Below, piece after piece: positions 37,147 to 46,188 of a stretch of 64,000 bases of DNA (the stretch's first letter is position 1; every line of letters starts with the position of its first letter). The stretch lies in NCBI GenBank assembly GCA_020638795.1, contig JACKHW010000005.1:1-64000 (forward strand), read 5' to 3'. The DNA comes from Planctomycetota bacterium (lineage in GTDB: Bacteria > Planctomycetota > UBA1135 > GCA-002748355). The notes below the pieces were generated by a model. It was not told the origin of the DNA, did not search any database, and was given only the letters and a program-made list of their open reading frames with translations. The position numbers were made by a program, and so were the translations under genes.

Positions 37147-39102
37147 ATGACGCCCGTGTCCCTCGCTGCCGATCTGCCCTCCCTCTTCGGCCCGGATGGC
37201 CCTCTTGCGCGTCGCCTCGAGGGCTACGAGCGCCGTCCCGAGCAGGAGGCGCTGTGCACGGCCATCGCCGAGACGCTCGACAAGGGCGGGACGATCGTCG
37301 CCGAGGCGGGCACCGGCGTCGGCAAGTCGTTCGCCTACCTCGTGCCAGCGATCCTCTTGGCCGAGCGCACGAAGAAGCGCGTCATCGTCTCGACGCGCAC
37401 CAAGGCGCTCCAGGCGCAGCTCGCGACCAAGGACATCCCGTTCCTCCAGGCGGTGCTGCCGATCGAATTCACGGCGACGGTCTGCGTCGGACGCAACAAC
37501 TACGTTTGCCGCCGCCGGCTCGAGACGGCGTGGAACGACCGCAACTCGCTCTTCGACGACGGCAGCGAAGCCGAAGAACTCGCGTCGATCCTGGACTGGG
37601 TGCGTCGCGGTCCCGAGTTCGGGCTGCGAAGCGAGCTCACGTTCGTCCCGAGCGCGAAGGCGTGGGGCGAAGTGCAGGCCGAGAGCGGCAACTGTCTCGG
37701 TGCGGCGTGTCGCCACTACGAACCGTGCGAGTGGCAGAAGGCCAAGCGACGCATGCAGACGTCGCAGATCCTCATCGTCAACCACGCGCTCTATTTCGCG
37801 GACCTCCAGCTTCGACGACAGGGCGCGCAGTATCTGCCCGACCACCATCTCGTCGTCTTCGACGAAGCGCACCACGTCGAGAACATCGCTTCCGAAGCGC
37901 TCGGCGCGCGCCTCACGCCGGGCATGCTCGAATGGGTGCTCAGTCGCCTCGCGGGCCGTCGCAACAAGGGCCTCCTCGCTCGCCACGGCCTCTATCGGGA
38001 GATCGAGGCGATCGAAGCAATTCGCCGCGTCGCCAAGGAGTATTGGGCACGGATCGACGCGCGCATGGAGCCCATCGGCTCGGGCACGCTTCGCCTGGGC
38101 GCGGAGGATGTCATCGAGGACATCCTGAGCACGATGCTCGACGGTCTCGCACGCGGACTCCACGAGTTCGCCGAGGGCGCAGAGCGCGAAACCGAGCTCG
38201 AAATCAAATCCCGCGCCGACCGACTCTTCGATCTCGCGACGATCGTGAGATCGTTCGCGGCGCCCGCAACGGACGGCACGGTGCGATGGATCGAGCGCGA
38301 ACGAGCGCATTGCACGCTGCACGCGGCTCCGGTGCGCGTCGGCGACATCTTGCGGGAGGCACTCTTCGATCAGGTCCCCAACTCGGTCCTCGTGAGTGCG
38401 ACTCTCGGACCGCCGGACGACGGTTTCGCATGGCTGCGCGAACGACTCGGCATCGACAGGATGGCGACGACGCTGCGCGTCGGTTCGCCGTTCCCATACC
38501 GGGACAACGTCCGCTTCGAAGTCGAAGAAGGCCTACCCGATCCGTCGTCACAAGCCGTCGAGTTCGAACGTGAGGCCGCGAACCGCGTCGTCGATCTGTG
38601 CCTCGAAAACGACGGAAGCGCACTCGTCCTCTGCACGTCTTGGCGCTTCGCGCAACGCTGCGCAGAAGTCCTGCGCCCCGCTCTCGCGGCGATCGACGTC
38701 GAGGTGCTCGTCCAAGGCGAGAGGCCACTCGAACAACTCATCGAAAAAAAACGTGCCGACAAGCGCAGCGTCCTCGTCGGCACCGACAGCCTCTGGGAAG
38801 GCATCGACCTGCCCGGTGATGCCGTGACGCTCGTCATCCTGACGCGCTTCCCGTTTCCGGTTCCGAGTCACCCACTCACTGCGGCACGCGCCGACGATCT
38901 CGAGAAGCGCGGCGCGTCGAGCTTTCACGAATACATGATCCCGCTCGCGCTGCTCAAGTTCGTGCAGGGTTTCGGGCGACTCGTACGCAGCAGCAACGAC
39001 AAGGGGCGTGTCGTGTTGCTCGACCCGCGCGCGCGGCGCAAACGCTATGGTCGGCGCTTCCTCGACGCGCTCCCTGGCGGACTCGGCGAAGCAGCCGACT
39101 GA
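37147..39102 (+). CDS. DinG/XPD-family Fe-S DNA helicase
   Basis: About 651 residues; superfamily 2 helicase that unwinds DNA 5' to 3'. Walker A GTGVGKS is at 55-61; the iron-sulfur cluster cysteines C121, C183, C188 and C194 are all present; the helicase box is VFDEAHHVEN. C-terminal motifs are TSWRFAQRC, GTDSLWEGIDLPG and QGFGRLVRS. The size and spacing fit DinG/YoaA. A frame is open 184 codons upstream, but those residues have no family resemblance, so the start is placed at 37147. DinG removes R-loops and is SOS induced in E. coli; regulation here is not visible. It converges with the epimerase gene 8 nt away. Confidence 0.9.
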   Translation: MTPVSLAADLPSLFGPDGPLARRLEGYERRPEQEALCTAIAETLDKGGTIVAEAGTGVGKSFAYLVPAILLAERTKKRVIVSTRTKALQAQLATKDIPFLQAVLPIEFTATVCVGRNNYVCRRRLETAWNDRNSLFDDGSEAEELASILDWVRRGPEFGLRSELTFVPSAKAWGEVQAESGNCLGAACRHYEPCEWQKAKRRMQTSQILIVNHALYFADLQLRRQGAQYLPDHHLVVFDEAHHVENIASEALGARLTPGMLEWVLSRLAGRRNKGLLARHGLYREIEAIEAIRRVAKEYWARIDARMEPIGSGTLRLGAEDVIEDILSTMLDGLARGLHEFAEGAERETELEIKSRADRLFDLATIVRSFAAPATDGTVRWIERERAHCTLHAAPVRVGDILREALFDQVPNSVLVSATLGPPDDGFAWLRERLGIDRMATTLRVGSPFPYRDNVRFEVEEGLPDPSSQAVEFEREAANRVVDLCLENDGSALVLCTSWRFAQRCAEVLRPALAAIDVEVLVQGERPLEQLIEKKRADKRSVLVGTDSLWEGIDLPGDAVTLVILTRFPFPVPSHPLTAARADDLEKRGASSFHEYMIPLALLKFVQGFGRLVRSSNDKGRVVLLDPRARRKRYGRRFLDALPGGLGEAAD

Positions 39103-39114
39103 CACGCCTGTCAG
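39099..39114. terminator. Small hairpin covering two convergent stop codons
   Basis: CTGACA, 4-nt loop, TGTCAG. The stem contains both the TGA of the helicase gene and the TGA of the epimerase gene on the other strand, so both messages would end in the same structure. Confidence 0.4.
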
Positions 39115-40286
39115 ACCGCAGGCGAAGACAGCGAACGCGCGAGCCGTGCGCACTGGATCTGCATCCGCGGCATGTGGAACGGTCCCTTCCAATGGTTGCC
39201 CTTGAGGGTCGAGCTGATGGTCCCCGCCCGATGCAGGTAGCCGAACCACTCACCGTGCTCGCGATCGCGGAATCTCTCGTGCGCCCAGTCGTGCACCTCG
39301 GCGTGCCATTCGGCGTAGCGCCGCTCGCCGGTCATCGCGAACGCCATCAGCGTCGCGATGATCGCTTCGTTGTGCGGCCACCAGAACTTCATGTCGTGCC
39401 AATACTCGCTGACGGGTAGTCCACGGGCATCGACGAAGTAGAGGAGGCCGCCATACTCGGCATCACGCCCGCGCTCCCAGCTCCAATCGAGGATCTTGCA
39501 TCCGAGTTCGCACAGATCGCCGTCGTTGCGATGCCGCGCTTCGCGAAGGACGAACCACGCGGCTTCGATCGCGTGGCCGGGATTGAGCAGGCGGCCATCG
39601 AACGTGTCGACGAAGCCACCATCCATGCCGACGCTTTCGAGCACGCACTGCATGTCCTCACGCACGTGTAGGTCACGGATGACGGTGATCGCAGCGTCGA
39701 TGCGCTCGTTTGCACCTTCGAGTCCAATCGACTCACGCAGCTCCTGTGCAGTCCCGATCGTGATCATCGGAATCGAGAGGCTGCGCATCGGCCGTTCGCC
39801 CGTCCACTTCGGCTCGACTTCGTGCGCCACGAAGGTGTCGAACGCCCGCTGAGCGAGATCCCGATAGCGAGCCACGCCAGCAGCACGAAAGAGCTCCCCG
39901 AACGCGATCGCCGCGAAGCTCTCGGTGAACGCGTACCGGCGCTTGCGGAGCGGACGCCCTTCCTTGGTCAGCAGATACCACATGCGACCGTCACTCGGAT
40001 CGACACAGTGCTTCTCGAGAAAGTCCGCACCGTGCAAAGCGAGCTCGAGCCATTCATCACGCCTGGCGGCGCTTTCGAAAAGCGGATCGTTGTAGACCTC
40101 TCCGAGCAACCACGTGAAACGCGCCTGCTGCCACACGGCCTTGTCCGTATCGACGACCGTGCCGTCACGATCGAGCGAGATGGTGAATCCTCCGTCCTCA
40201 TGATCGACTGCATGCCGCATCCAGAACGGCAGCGTGTCCCCGAGCAAGTCGTCGCGATAGATGCGAAACAGTGCCTCTGCATCCAT
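39111..40286 (-). CDS. N-acylglucosamine 2-epimerase (AGE family)
   Basis: About 391 residues. The (alpha/alpha)6-barrel AGE family interconverts N-acetylmannosamine and N-acetylglucosamine. Family motifs NPGHAIEAAWFVL and KFWWPHNEAIIA carry the two essential histidines; EWFGYL and the C-terminal KGNHWKGPFHMPR are also typical. The ATG at 40286 is used since the symporter gene stops 5 nt before it. With nanA and a symporter-mutarotase fusion upstream, it probably converts ManNAc released from sialic acid into GlcNAc, a job done by NanK/NanE in other bacteria. A mannose or cellobiose epimerase is less likely in this context. Confidence 0.85.
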   Translation of the reverse strand: MDAEALFRIYRDDLLGDTLPFWMRHAVDHEDGGFTISLDRDGTVVDTDKAVWQQARFTWLLGEVYNDPLFESAARRDEWLELALHGADFLEKHCVDPSDGRMWYLLTKEGRPLRKRRYAFTESFAAIAFGELFRAAGVARYRDLAQRAFDTFVAHEVEPKWTGERPMRSLSIPMITIGTAQELRESIGLEGANERIDAAITVIRDLHVREDMQCVLESVGMDGGFVDTFDGRLLNPGHAIEAAWFVLREARHRNDGDLCELGCKILDWSWERGRDAEYGGLLYFVDARGLPVSEYWHDMKFWWPHNEAIIATLMAFAMTGERRYAEWHAEVHDWAHERFRDREHGEWFGYLHRAGTISSTLKGNHWKGPFHMPRMQIQCARLARSLSSPAV

Positions 40287-40291
40287 GGCCG

Positions 40292-42871
40292 TCACGCGCC
40301 CTCCTCGCGCCCGCGAAGATCGAACACGGTCAACCCGGCGAGGTCGTGCGCGCGCGACGGGACGAAACAACTCGCGGCATAGCCACACGAGAAGCAGCTC
40401 GCGATGCCGATCGTCGTGTAGAGATACCCGTGCACATGGGTGAAGCGCCACAGCACGAACATGGTCGCAGAACCGCAGAGTGCACCGACGAGCGCCCCCA
40501 CTCCATTGGCGCGCCGCGTCAAGGCACCGAGTGCGAAGAGGCCGCCGAGCACGCCCATGAACATGCCGAGCGTCATGAGGAACGCATCGAACAGCGACTT
40601 GATCGTCGGATCGACGAAGAGCAGAGCGATCAGCGTGCCACACACACCCAGTCCCAGCGTCAGCAATCGCGCCGCCCGTAGGTAGCCACGCTCCGAACGA
40701 CAGACGCGCAGCGGCCGTAAGAAATCGGTGACCAGGACCGTCGCACTCGAGTTCATGCTCGTTGACACGGTCGATTGTGCGGCCGCGAAGAGACCGGCGA
40801 CGATCAAGCCCGCGAGCCCTGCAGGCATCTCGCGCGCGATGAACATCGGAAAGATCTGATCCGTCGTGACCGTCGGGTCCAGGCGTTCGGGATGAGATCG
40901 ATAGTACGTGAACAGAGCGGTTCCGATCCCGAAGAACAAGAGCGTCGCCGGGATCGTCAGCACCGCGTTGGTCCAAATCGCACGCGCGGCAGCCTTACTA
41001 CTCGATGTCGTCAAATAGCGCTGCACGACCGCTTGATCGGCGGTGTAGGACGAGAAGTTCTGGCCGACGGCGCCGACCACGATCGCCCACAGCGCGACCT
41101 CGGTACTGCTCGCATCCCAATGCGTGTTGGCGATGCGGAACTTACCAGCGATCGTTCCCTCGTGTGCGAAGCCGTGGAGACCGCCGTCCGTTCCGGACAC
41201 GGCCATCGCAAAGGCGATCGCCGCCCCGCACAACAAGACGACGGCTTGCAGCGTGTCGGTCCAGATCACAGCACCGACACCTCCCATCGTCGAGTAGAGC
41301 ACGCTCAACGCACCGATCAGCAAGACCGATTCGATCGGTCCGAGCGTCGTCGCGACCGACAGCGCGAGTCCGGTCAACGACATGACGATCGCCATACGAA
41401 AGACGTGAAAGAGCGAAAAGCACGTGCTCGCGAACCAACGCACGGAACGATCGAAGCGCTTCTCGAAGTACTCGTAGGCACTCGTCGCGTCGATGCGCCG
41501 GTAGAACGGCATCGCGAGGTAGACCGCGACGAACGCAACCAGCGGGATCATCGCGTTCCCGACCGAATAGACCCAATCCTGCGCGAACGTCTTCGACGGA
41601 ATGCCGGTGAACGTGAGCGAGCTCAGCATCGTCGCGAAGATGCTGCATCCGGCAGCCCACCACGGCACGTGCTTGCCGCCACGGAAGTACTCGTCGGTGC
41701 TCCTCGTCTTCCGCGCCCAGTAGAAACCGACACCGACGACCGACAGGAGGTAGAGCGACAATACGAGGAAGTTGGCGAGGCCGAACTCTCGCTGGTCCGA
41801 CGCGACACGCACGCGCCAGACGTCCGGGGTCCGCACGCGCGGACGCACCTCGCCACTCGGCACGAGAATCGAGTCGCCGTACGGGACAGCGGCCGTGGTG
41901 ACTTGGTTGATCGGTGTCGGACCTCCGCTCGTCCACGTATCGGTGATCGTGTGGTAGACGAGACTCTCGCGCGGGAAGCCGGGATGCTCGTCACGCAGCT
42001 CGTCGGCACGCCCGAAGAGCGCACCGTCGTCTCCCCCGAGCACGAGGATGTGGCTCTGGCCGTACGGCGCGGCAGTGCCCGCCATCACACAGCGCGGAAC
42101 GTCGGCGCACCGGCGCCAGGCTCCCGTGCGTGGCGCGAAGCACCAAACGTCCTCGAGGAACTCCACCTTCCCCTCGACTTCGCGACGGCCGCTCATCACG
42201 TACAAGCAGTCACCGTAGCCATCGTGCTGTACGGCAGCGACGGCGAACGCGCGCGCGGGACCGGGAAACGGTTCGAGCTCACGCCATGCGAACTCGGTGT
42301 TCGATTCCCGCGCCGAGAGATCGAGCGCGAAGACACGCCGCGTCGCACTCGTGAGTTGGCTCGTACGTTGACCCGTGACGCAGTAAATGGTGTCGCCAAC
42401 CCTGCCGGCCGCACCATGCACGAGCGGTACTGGCAAGTTCGGCCACTTCGAGGTCGTCACGCTCTGCTCGGTCGCGGACCAGCGCAGGACGAACACGTCA
42501 CGAAACACCGTGCGACCGTCACTGCCGCCGATGCAGAGGACACCGTTGCGCGTCGAGACGGAACAGCCGTAGGCAGTCCCGTGCGGGAGCGCGCCTGCGA
42601 CTCGCCAGCTCGCAGGAGCACCGCCGAGAGCGAGCACGTAAACCGCATCGTGCCAGCGCTTGTCGCTACTCCAGACGGGCGACGGGAAGTTCGCTCCGCC
42701 TGCGACGATCAGCGTGCCGGCGTCGACACCGACGAACGGACCCGCGACACCGGGAGTGTCGGGCAGCGTCGCGAACACGTCCCACGCCAGACGCGGCCCC
42801 TGCCCGCTCGCGAGGACCGTCGTCGCGAGCGCGAACACGCACGCGAGCAGTGCTTTGCCCTCAACGCGCAC
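40292..42871 (-). CDS. Kelch-type sialic acid mutarotase fused to a sodium/solute symporter
   Basis: About 859 residues. The N-terminal third is a Kelch propeller related to NanM (GTLIVAGGANFP, GVLCIGGSDGRTVFRDVFVL) behind a signal sequence. From about 370 the protein is a 13-helix SSS-family transporter (TDEYFRGGKHVPWWAAGCS, SSYTADQAVVQRYL). NanM-type proteins convert alpha- to beta-N-acetylneuraminate outside the cytoplasm, so the fusion would pair mutarotation and uptake. I use a GTG at 42871 with GGAG 5 nt upstream, overlapping nanA by 11 nt; ATGs at 42901 and 42913 lie inside nanA and lack a ribosome-binding site. Middle gene of the sialate operon. Confidence 0.88.
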   Translation of the reverse strand: MRVEGKALLACVFALATTVLASGQGPRLAWDVFATLPDTPGVAGPFVGVDAGTLIVAGGANFPSPVWSSDKRWHDAVYVLALGGAPASWRVAGALPHGTAYGCSVSTRNGVLCIGGSDGRTVFRDVFVLRWSATEQSVTTSKWPNLPVPLVHGAAGRVGDTIYCVTGQRTSQLTSATRRVFALDLSARESNTEFAWRELEPFPGPARAFAVAAVQHDGYGDCLYVMSGRREVEGKVEFLEDVWCFAPRTGAWRRCADVPRCVMAGTAAPYGQSHILVLGGDDGALFGRADELRDEHPGFPRESLVYHTITDTWTSGGPTPINQVTTAAVPYGDSILVPSGEVRPRVRTPDVWRVRVASDQREFGLANFLVLSLYLLSVVGVGFYWARKTRSTDEYFRGGKHVPWWAAGCSIFATMLSSLTFTGIPSKTFAQDWVYSVGNAMIPLVAFVAVYLAMPFYRRIDATSAYEYFEKRFDRSVRWFASTCFSLFHVFRMAIVMSLTGLALSVATTLGPIESVLLIGALSVLYSTMGGVGAVIWTDTLQAVVLLCGAAIAFAMAVSGTDGGLHGFAHEGTIAGKFRIANTHWDASSTEVALWAIVVGAVGQNFSSYTADQAVVQRYLTTSSSKAAARAIWTNAVLTIPATLLFFGIGTALFTYYRSHPERLDPTVTTDQIFPMFIAREMPAGLAGLIVAGLFAAAQSTVSTSMNSSATVLVTDFLRPLRVCRSERGYLRAARLLTLGLGVCGTLIALLFVDPTIKSLFDAFLMTLGMFMGVLGGLFALGALTRRANGVGALVGALCGSATMFVLWRFTHVHGYLYTTIGIASCFSCGYAASCFVPSRAHDLAGLTVFDLRGREEGA

Positions 42872-43796
42872 CGCGACTCCATTCGAAGAACCCGATTGCA
42901 TCGAGGCCTGCACGGAGTTCGTCGATCTCGCTCGGAGACAGCCATCTCAGCGGAGCGCGGCAGGCTCCGAGGTCGAGGCCTTGCATGCGCAAGACTTCTT
43001 TCATCGCAGAGTGGAACGGGAAGCGCGCGATCGCACGCACCATCGCGACCGAACGCGATTGCGCTGCTCGTGCGCGTGGCATGTCGCCACTCTCGAACGC
43101 ATCGATGAGCCCGAGGTAGAGCGGAGCCGCGATGTTGTACGTGCTCCCGATCGCCGCACGTGCGCCCGTGGCGAGTGCACCGAGTAGCATCTCGTCTGTT
43201 CCCCATACGATGTCGAAACGACGATCGGCGAGCTCGAGACAAGCCTGGAATTCATGGAGCTGAGGAGCGGAGAACTTGAGGCCGACGAGCGTGTCGATCG
43301 CTTGCCGCCCGCCATCGAGGCTCGCCTCGTGCAAGAACGACGGCATGTCGAGGCCGACGTGCGTGAGCACGGGTATGTGGTAGTAGTAGAACGGTGTTTC
43401 GGGCGCGGCACTCGCGATGTCCGCCATGCATTCGACGAGAACACGCGTGCTCGTGATCGGATAGTACGATGGGCACGTCGCCGAGATCGCCGCCACGGAC
43501 AGCGACTGTGCGTGCGCGGCCAGCCGTCGAGCTGCCTCGATGCTGTTGTGCCCGACCTGGACGATCACCGGCACTCGTCTTCGGACGGCCGCGACGTAGG
43601 CTTCGGTGACCTGCATGCGCTCGTCGCAGGACAGCGACATCCCTTCACCCGTGCTGCCACAGACATAGAGTCCGCGGACTCCGTCCTCGAGCAAGCGCTC
43701 GACGATGTCCGGCACACGGGAAGTCGCGAGCCGGCCGTCGCTCCCGAGCGGCGTGTAGGTCGCTGCGACGAGTCCCGACAAGGGTGTGTGCTTCAT
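42861..43796 (-). CDS. nanA: N-acetylneuraminate lyase (DapA family)
   Basis: About 311 residues. This aldolase splits N-acetylneuraminate into ManNAc and pyruvate. The GSTGEG substrate loop is at 48-53, the catalytic tyrosine in FYYYHIP near 139, and the Schiff-base lysine at K174 in VGLKFSAP. It heads the minus-strand operon with the mutarotase-symporter and the epimerase, which together cover uptake and conversion to GlcNAc. The DapA family also holds dihydrodipicolinate synthase; the neighbours support the sialate role. The start at 43796 (MKHTPLSG) matches the family N-terminus. Confidence 0.87.
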   Translation of the reverse strand: MKHTPLSGLVAATYTPLGSDGRLATSRVPDIVERLLEDGVRGLYVCGSTGEGMSLSCDERMQVTEAYVAAVRRRVPVIVQVGHNSIEAARRLAAHAQSLSVAAISATCPSYYPITSTRVLVECMADIASAAPETPFYYYHIPVLTHVGLDMPSFLHEASLDGGRQAIDTLVGLKFSAPQLHEFQACLELADRRFDIVWGTDEMLLGALATGARAAIGSTYNIAAPLYLGLIDAFESGDMPRARAAQSRSVAMVRAIARFPFHSAMKEVLRMQGLDLGACRAPLRWLSPSEIDELRAGLDAIGFFEWSRGAR

Positions 43797-43861
43797 CGCG
43801 CAAACGATGGCGAGTCCGCCGTCGGTCGTCATCGAGAATCCGTGCGGAAGCTCCGAGCCGA

Positions 43862-43869
43862 CGTAGAAT
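43862..43869 (+). promoter_or_regulatory. Putative -10 box CGTAGAAT of the sulfatase gene
   Basis: Lies 42 nt before the ATG at 43912. The identical octamer precedes leucine dehydrogenase at 60043-60050. Confidence 0.4.
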
Positions 43870-43911
43870 CCGGGAAGCCGTTCGGACCGACGCCATTCTG
43901 ACAGTCAACAC

Positions 43912-45429
43912 ATGCGCATGTTCGACCACGATGTCTCGCGTTTCGCGCATGGGCGCGATGCCCTCGCACCTTTTCGCACACGACTGCTCGTGGCCGTGGC
44001 GCATGTCGCTCTGGCGTCGGTCACTGCAGCATCGGTCGCGGCCGTTGCCACCGCGCAAGAGGGCCGTCCGCGCAACGTCCTCTTCATCCTCTCCGACGAT
44101 CAACGCCATGACCAGCTGTCGTGTGCTGGACACCCGATCGTCGAGACTCCCCACCTCGATGCACTCGCAGCGCGTGGGATGCGCTTTCGCCGCGCCTTCG
44201 TGACGACGCCGATCTGCGCAGCGAGTCGCGCGTCGATCCTGACCAGTCTCTACGAACGCACGCACAGAACGACGTTCCGCACGAAGGCGATGGCAGCCGA
44301 GCACTTCGAAACGAGCTATCCACTCGTGCTGCACCGCGCTGGTTACCGAACGGGTTTCGTCGGGAAGTTTGGCGTCAACGCGCCGGTCGACCTGCGCAAG
44401 GAGAGCTTCGACGTCTTCGTGCCGATCTCGACGAATCCGTACTTCAAGAAGCAACCGGACGGAACGAAACGACACACGAGCGAGATCATCGGCGACCATG
44501 CAGTCGCGTTCCTTCGTGAACAGGATCCAAAACGCCCGTTCTGCCTCTCGATCAGTTTCAACGCGGTGCACGCCGAGGATGGCGACAAGGAGAACCACTA
44601 TCCGTGGCCGATCGCGATGGATGGACGCTACGAAGACGTGACGATCCCGCCGCCCGCGATGTCGGACCCCGCGATCTACGACGCACACCCGGACTTCTTG
44701 AAGACATCGCTCAATCGCCAACGCTTCTTCTGGCGTTGGGACACGCCGGAGAAGTACGACCGCAACATGCGCGCGTACTACAGGATGTTGAGCGGCATGG
44801 ATCGAGTCATCGGTCGCGTGTTGGATGCACTGCGCGCACGAGGGCTCGAAGACGACACGCTCGTCATCTTCTGCGGCGACAACGGCTACTACATGGGGCA
44901 GCGCGGCTTCGCCGGGAAGTGGTCGCACTATGACGAATCGCTGCGCGTTCCCCTGATCCTCGCGGATCCGCGCGCTCCGGAGTCCGCGCGTGGCACCGTG
45001 AACGATGCGTTCGCGCTCAACATCGACATCGCCGCGACGATCCTCGACGCTGCAGGGGTCTCCGTTCCCGAGAGGTACCAAGGTCGGAGCCTGCTCGAGT
45101 TCGTGCATGGCGGGTCGCCGAAGTCGTGGCGCCACGAGTTCTTCTGCGAGCACTTGATGCACTACCCGCCACGCAAGGGAACGAAGGACGGCGGCATTCC
45201 CAAGTGGGAAGGGATCCGGCAAGAGCGTTGGAGCTACGCACGCTACTTCGAACAAGAACCGGTTTACGAGTACTTGCACGACTTGCAGAACGATCCGCAG
45301 CAGCTCCGCAACCTCGCGCTCGAACCCGAGTTCGCCGAGACGCTACGTCGACTGCGCGAGCGATGCACCGAGCGGCGTGACGAGCTCGGCGGTGCGTGGA
45401 GTCTCGAGAAGTTTCCGCTACAGCGCTGA
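43912..45429 (+). CDS. Secreted sulfatase, CxAxR type
   Basis: About 505 residues with an N-terminal signal (LLVAVAHVALASVTAASVAA). Metal-binding DD is at 62-63 and the active-site motif reads CAASR at 102-106. The Ala at the third position is the CxAxR variant that radical-SAM sulfatase-maturing enzymes accept, whereas oxygen-dependent FGE needs CxPxR. DNG near residue 324 is present. Its position divergent from the sialate operon suggests a mucin-like or other sulfated, sialylated substrate. The sulfate-ester specificity is unknown. The alternative start at 43918 is equally possible. Confidence 0.88.
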   Translation: MRMFDHDVSRFAHGRDALAPFRTRLLVAVAHVALASVTAASVAAVATAQEGRPRNVLFILSDDQRHDQLSCAGHPIVETPHLDALAARGMRFRRAFVTTPICAASRASILTSLYERTHRTTFRTKAMAAEHFETSYPLVLHRAGYRTGFVGKFGVNAPVDLRKESFDVFVPISTNPYFKKQPDGTKRHTSEIIGDHAVAFLREQDPKRPFCLSISFNAVHAEDGDKENHYPWPIAMDGRYEDVTIPPPAMSDPAIYDAHPDFLKTSLNRQRFFWRWDTPEKYDRNMRAYYRMLSGMDRVIGRVLDALRARGLEDDTLVIFCGDNGYYMGQRGFAGKWSHYDESLRVPLILADPRAPESARGTVNDAFALNIDIAATILDAAGVSVPERYQGRSLLEFVHGGSPKSWRHEFFCEHLMHYPPRKGTKDGGIPKWEGIRQERWSYARYFEQEPVYEYLHDLQNDPQQLRNLALEPEFAETLRRLRERCTERRDELGGAWSLEKFPLQR

Positions 45430-45431
45430 TT

Positions 45432-45454
45432 GCTCCGCTGACGACGAGCGGGGC
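45432..45454 (+). terminator. Hairpin after the sulfatase stop
   Basis: GCTCCGCT, 7-nt loop, AGCGGGGC followed by TTCCTC. Seven Watson-Crick pairs and one G-T pair. Confidence 0.45.
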
Positions 45455-45548
45455 TTCCTCACTGGATGACCTCTGCGAGGACGTCGCCGCACGTATCGTC
45501 GAGAGGATCACGAAGCCTGCGGTCATGCCTCGCCGATTCAACAAGCTG

Positions 45549-46178
45549 TCACCCCACCGGCCGTCGCAATACCGTCTTGAGCCGCTCCGGCTCGACGCGA
45601 CGTGGATCCGACACGTAGATCTCGTGGTGCAGCCCACGGAAGGAGAGCCCCTCGCCCTCGGCGAAGGTCCGCATCTGCGCGAGGGTTTCACTCTCGCGGT
45701 CGTAGGGGCCGAGGTGCAGCATCTGCACGCAGCGGCCCTCCTTCAGCTTGACGATCTGCACGTCGTCGAACGAGCTCGGATTGCTCTTCTCACGGAGCTG
45801 CTTCTGCGCGGCCTTCAGTTCGCGGGTGCCGACGAAGTCGGGGATGCGGACCGCCATGCGCCATGGCCACTCTTCTTTGGGAAGCGCAGCGAACGCCTCG
45901 TCGGACAGCCCCTCGCGTCCCCAGAACGCTTCGAGCTTGCTCACGACGAAGTCCTTGCCTGCGGCCTTGCACGCGAACTTCGTCGTGTAGGCAGCCGCAT
46001 ACAGCGCGCCGATACGTCGCCCGAATTCGCTGTCGTCGTCCATCGAACTCGACGCGTCGATGCCGATCCCATCGATCGCCAGGTAGCGCGCTGGTCCGAC
46101 CTCGACGAAAGTCGGCCTTTTTGGTTGTGCATACTCCGCCTTGTGCAGGGTGAACAAATTGATCTTTTCGCCAGTCAT
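45549..46178 (-). CDS. GyrI-like small-molecule-binding domain protein
   Basis: About 209 residues, a stand-alone GyrI-like (SMBD) protein of the COG4832 type. GGAG lies 7 nt before the ATG at 46178. Family features include the strand VGPARYLAIDGIG, the acidic pocket, and VQMLHLGPYDRESETL near residue 145. Proteins of this type bind hydrophobic or amphipathic small molecules; some hydrolyse them. It sits 10 nt after an AraC-type regulator that also carries a GyrI domain, and the two are most likely cotranscribed and respond to related ligands. Confidence 0.8.
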   Translation of the reverse strand: MTGEKINLFTLHKAEYAQPKRPTFVEVGPARYLAIDGIGIDASSSMDDDSEFGRRIGALYAAAYTTKFACKAAGKDFVVSKLEAFWGREGLSDEAFAALPKEEWPWRMAVRIPDFVGTRELKAAQKQLREKSNPSSFDDVQIVKLKEGRCVQMLHLGPYDRESETLAQMRTFAEGEGLSFRGLHHEIYVSDPRRVEPERLKTVLRRPVG

Positions 46179-46188
46179 CGGGACTCCT

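Noticed and set aside
40775..43108. Open frame of 777 codons opposite the symporter gene
   Set aside because: Antisense shadow; rich in Arg, His and Asp with no hydrophobic or domain pattern.
43645..45279. Open frame of 544 codons opposite the sulfatase gene
   Set aside because: Antisense of a sulfatase with an intact active site.
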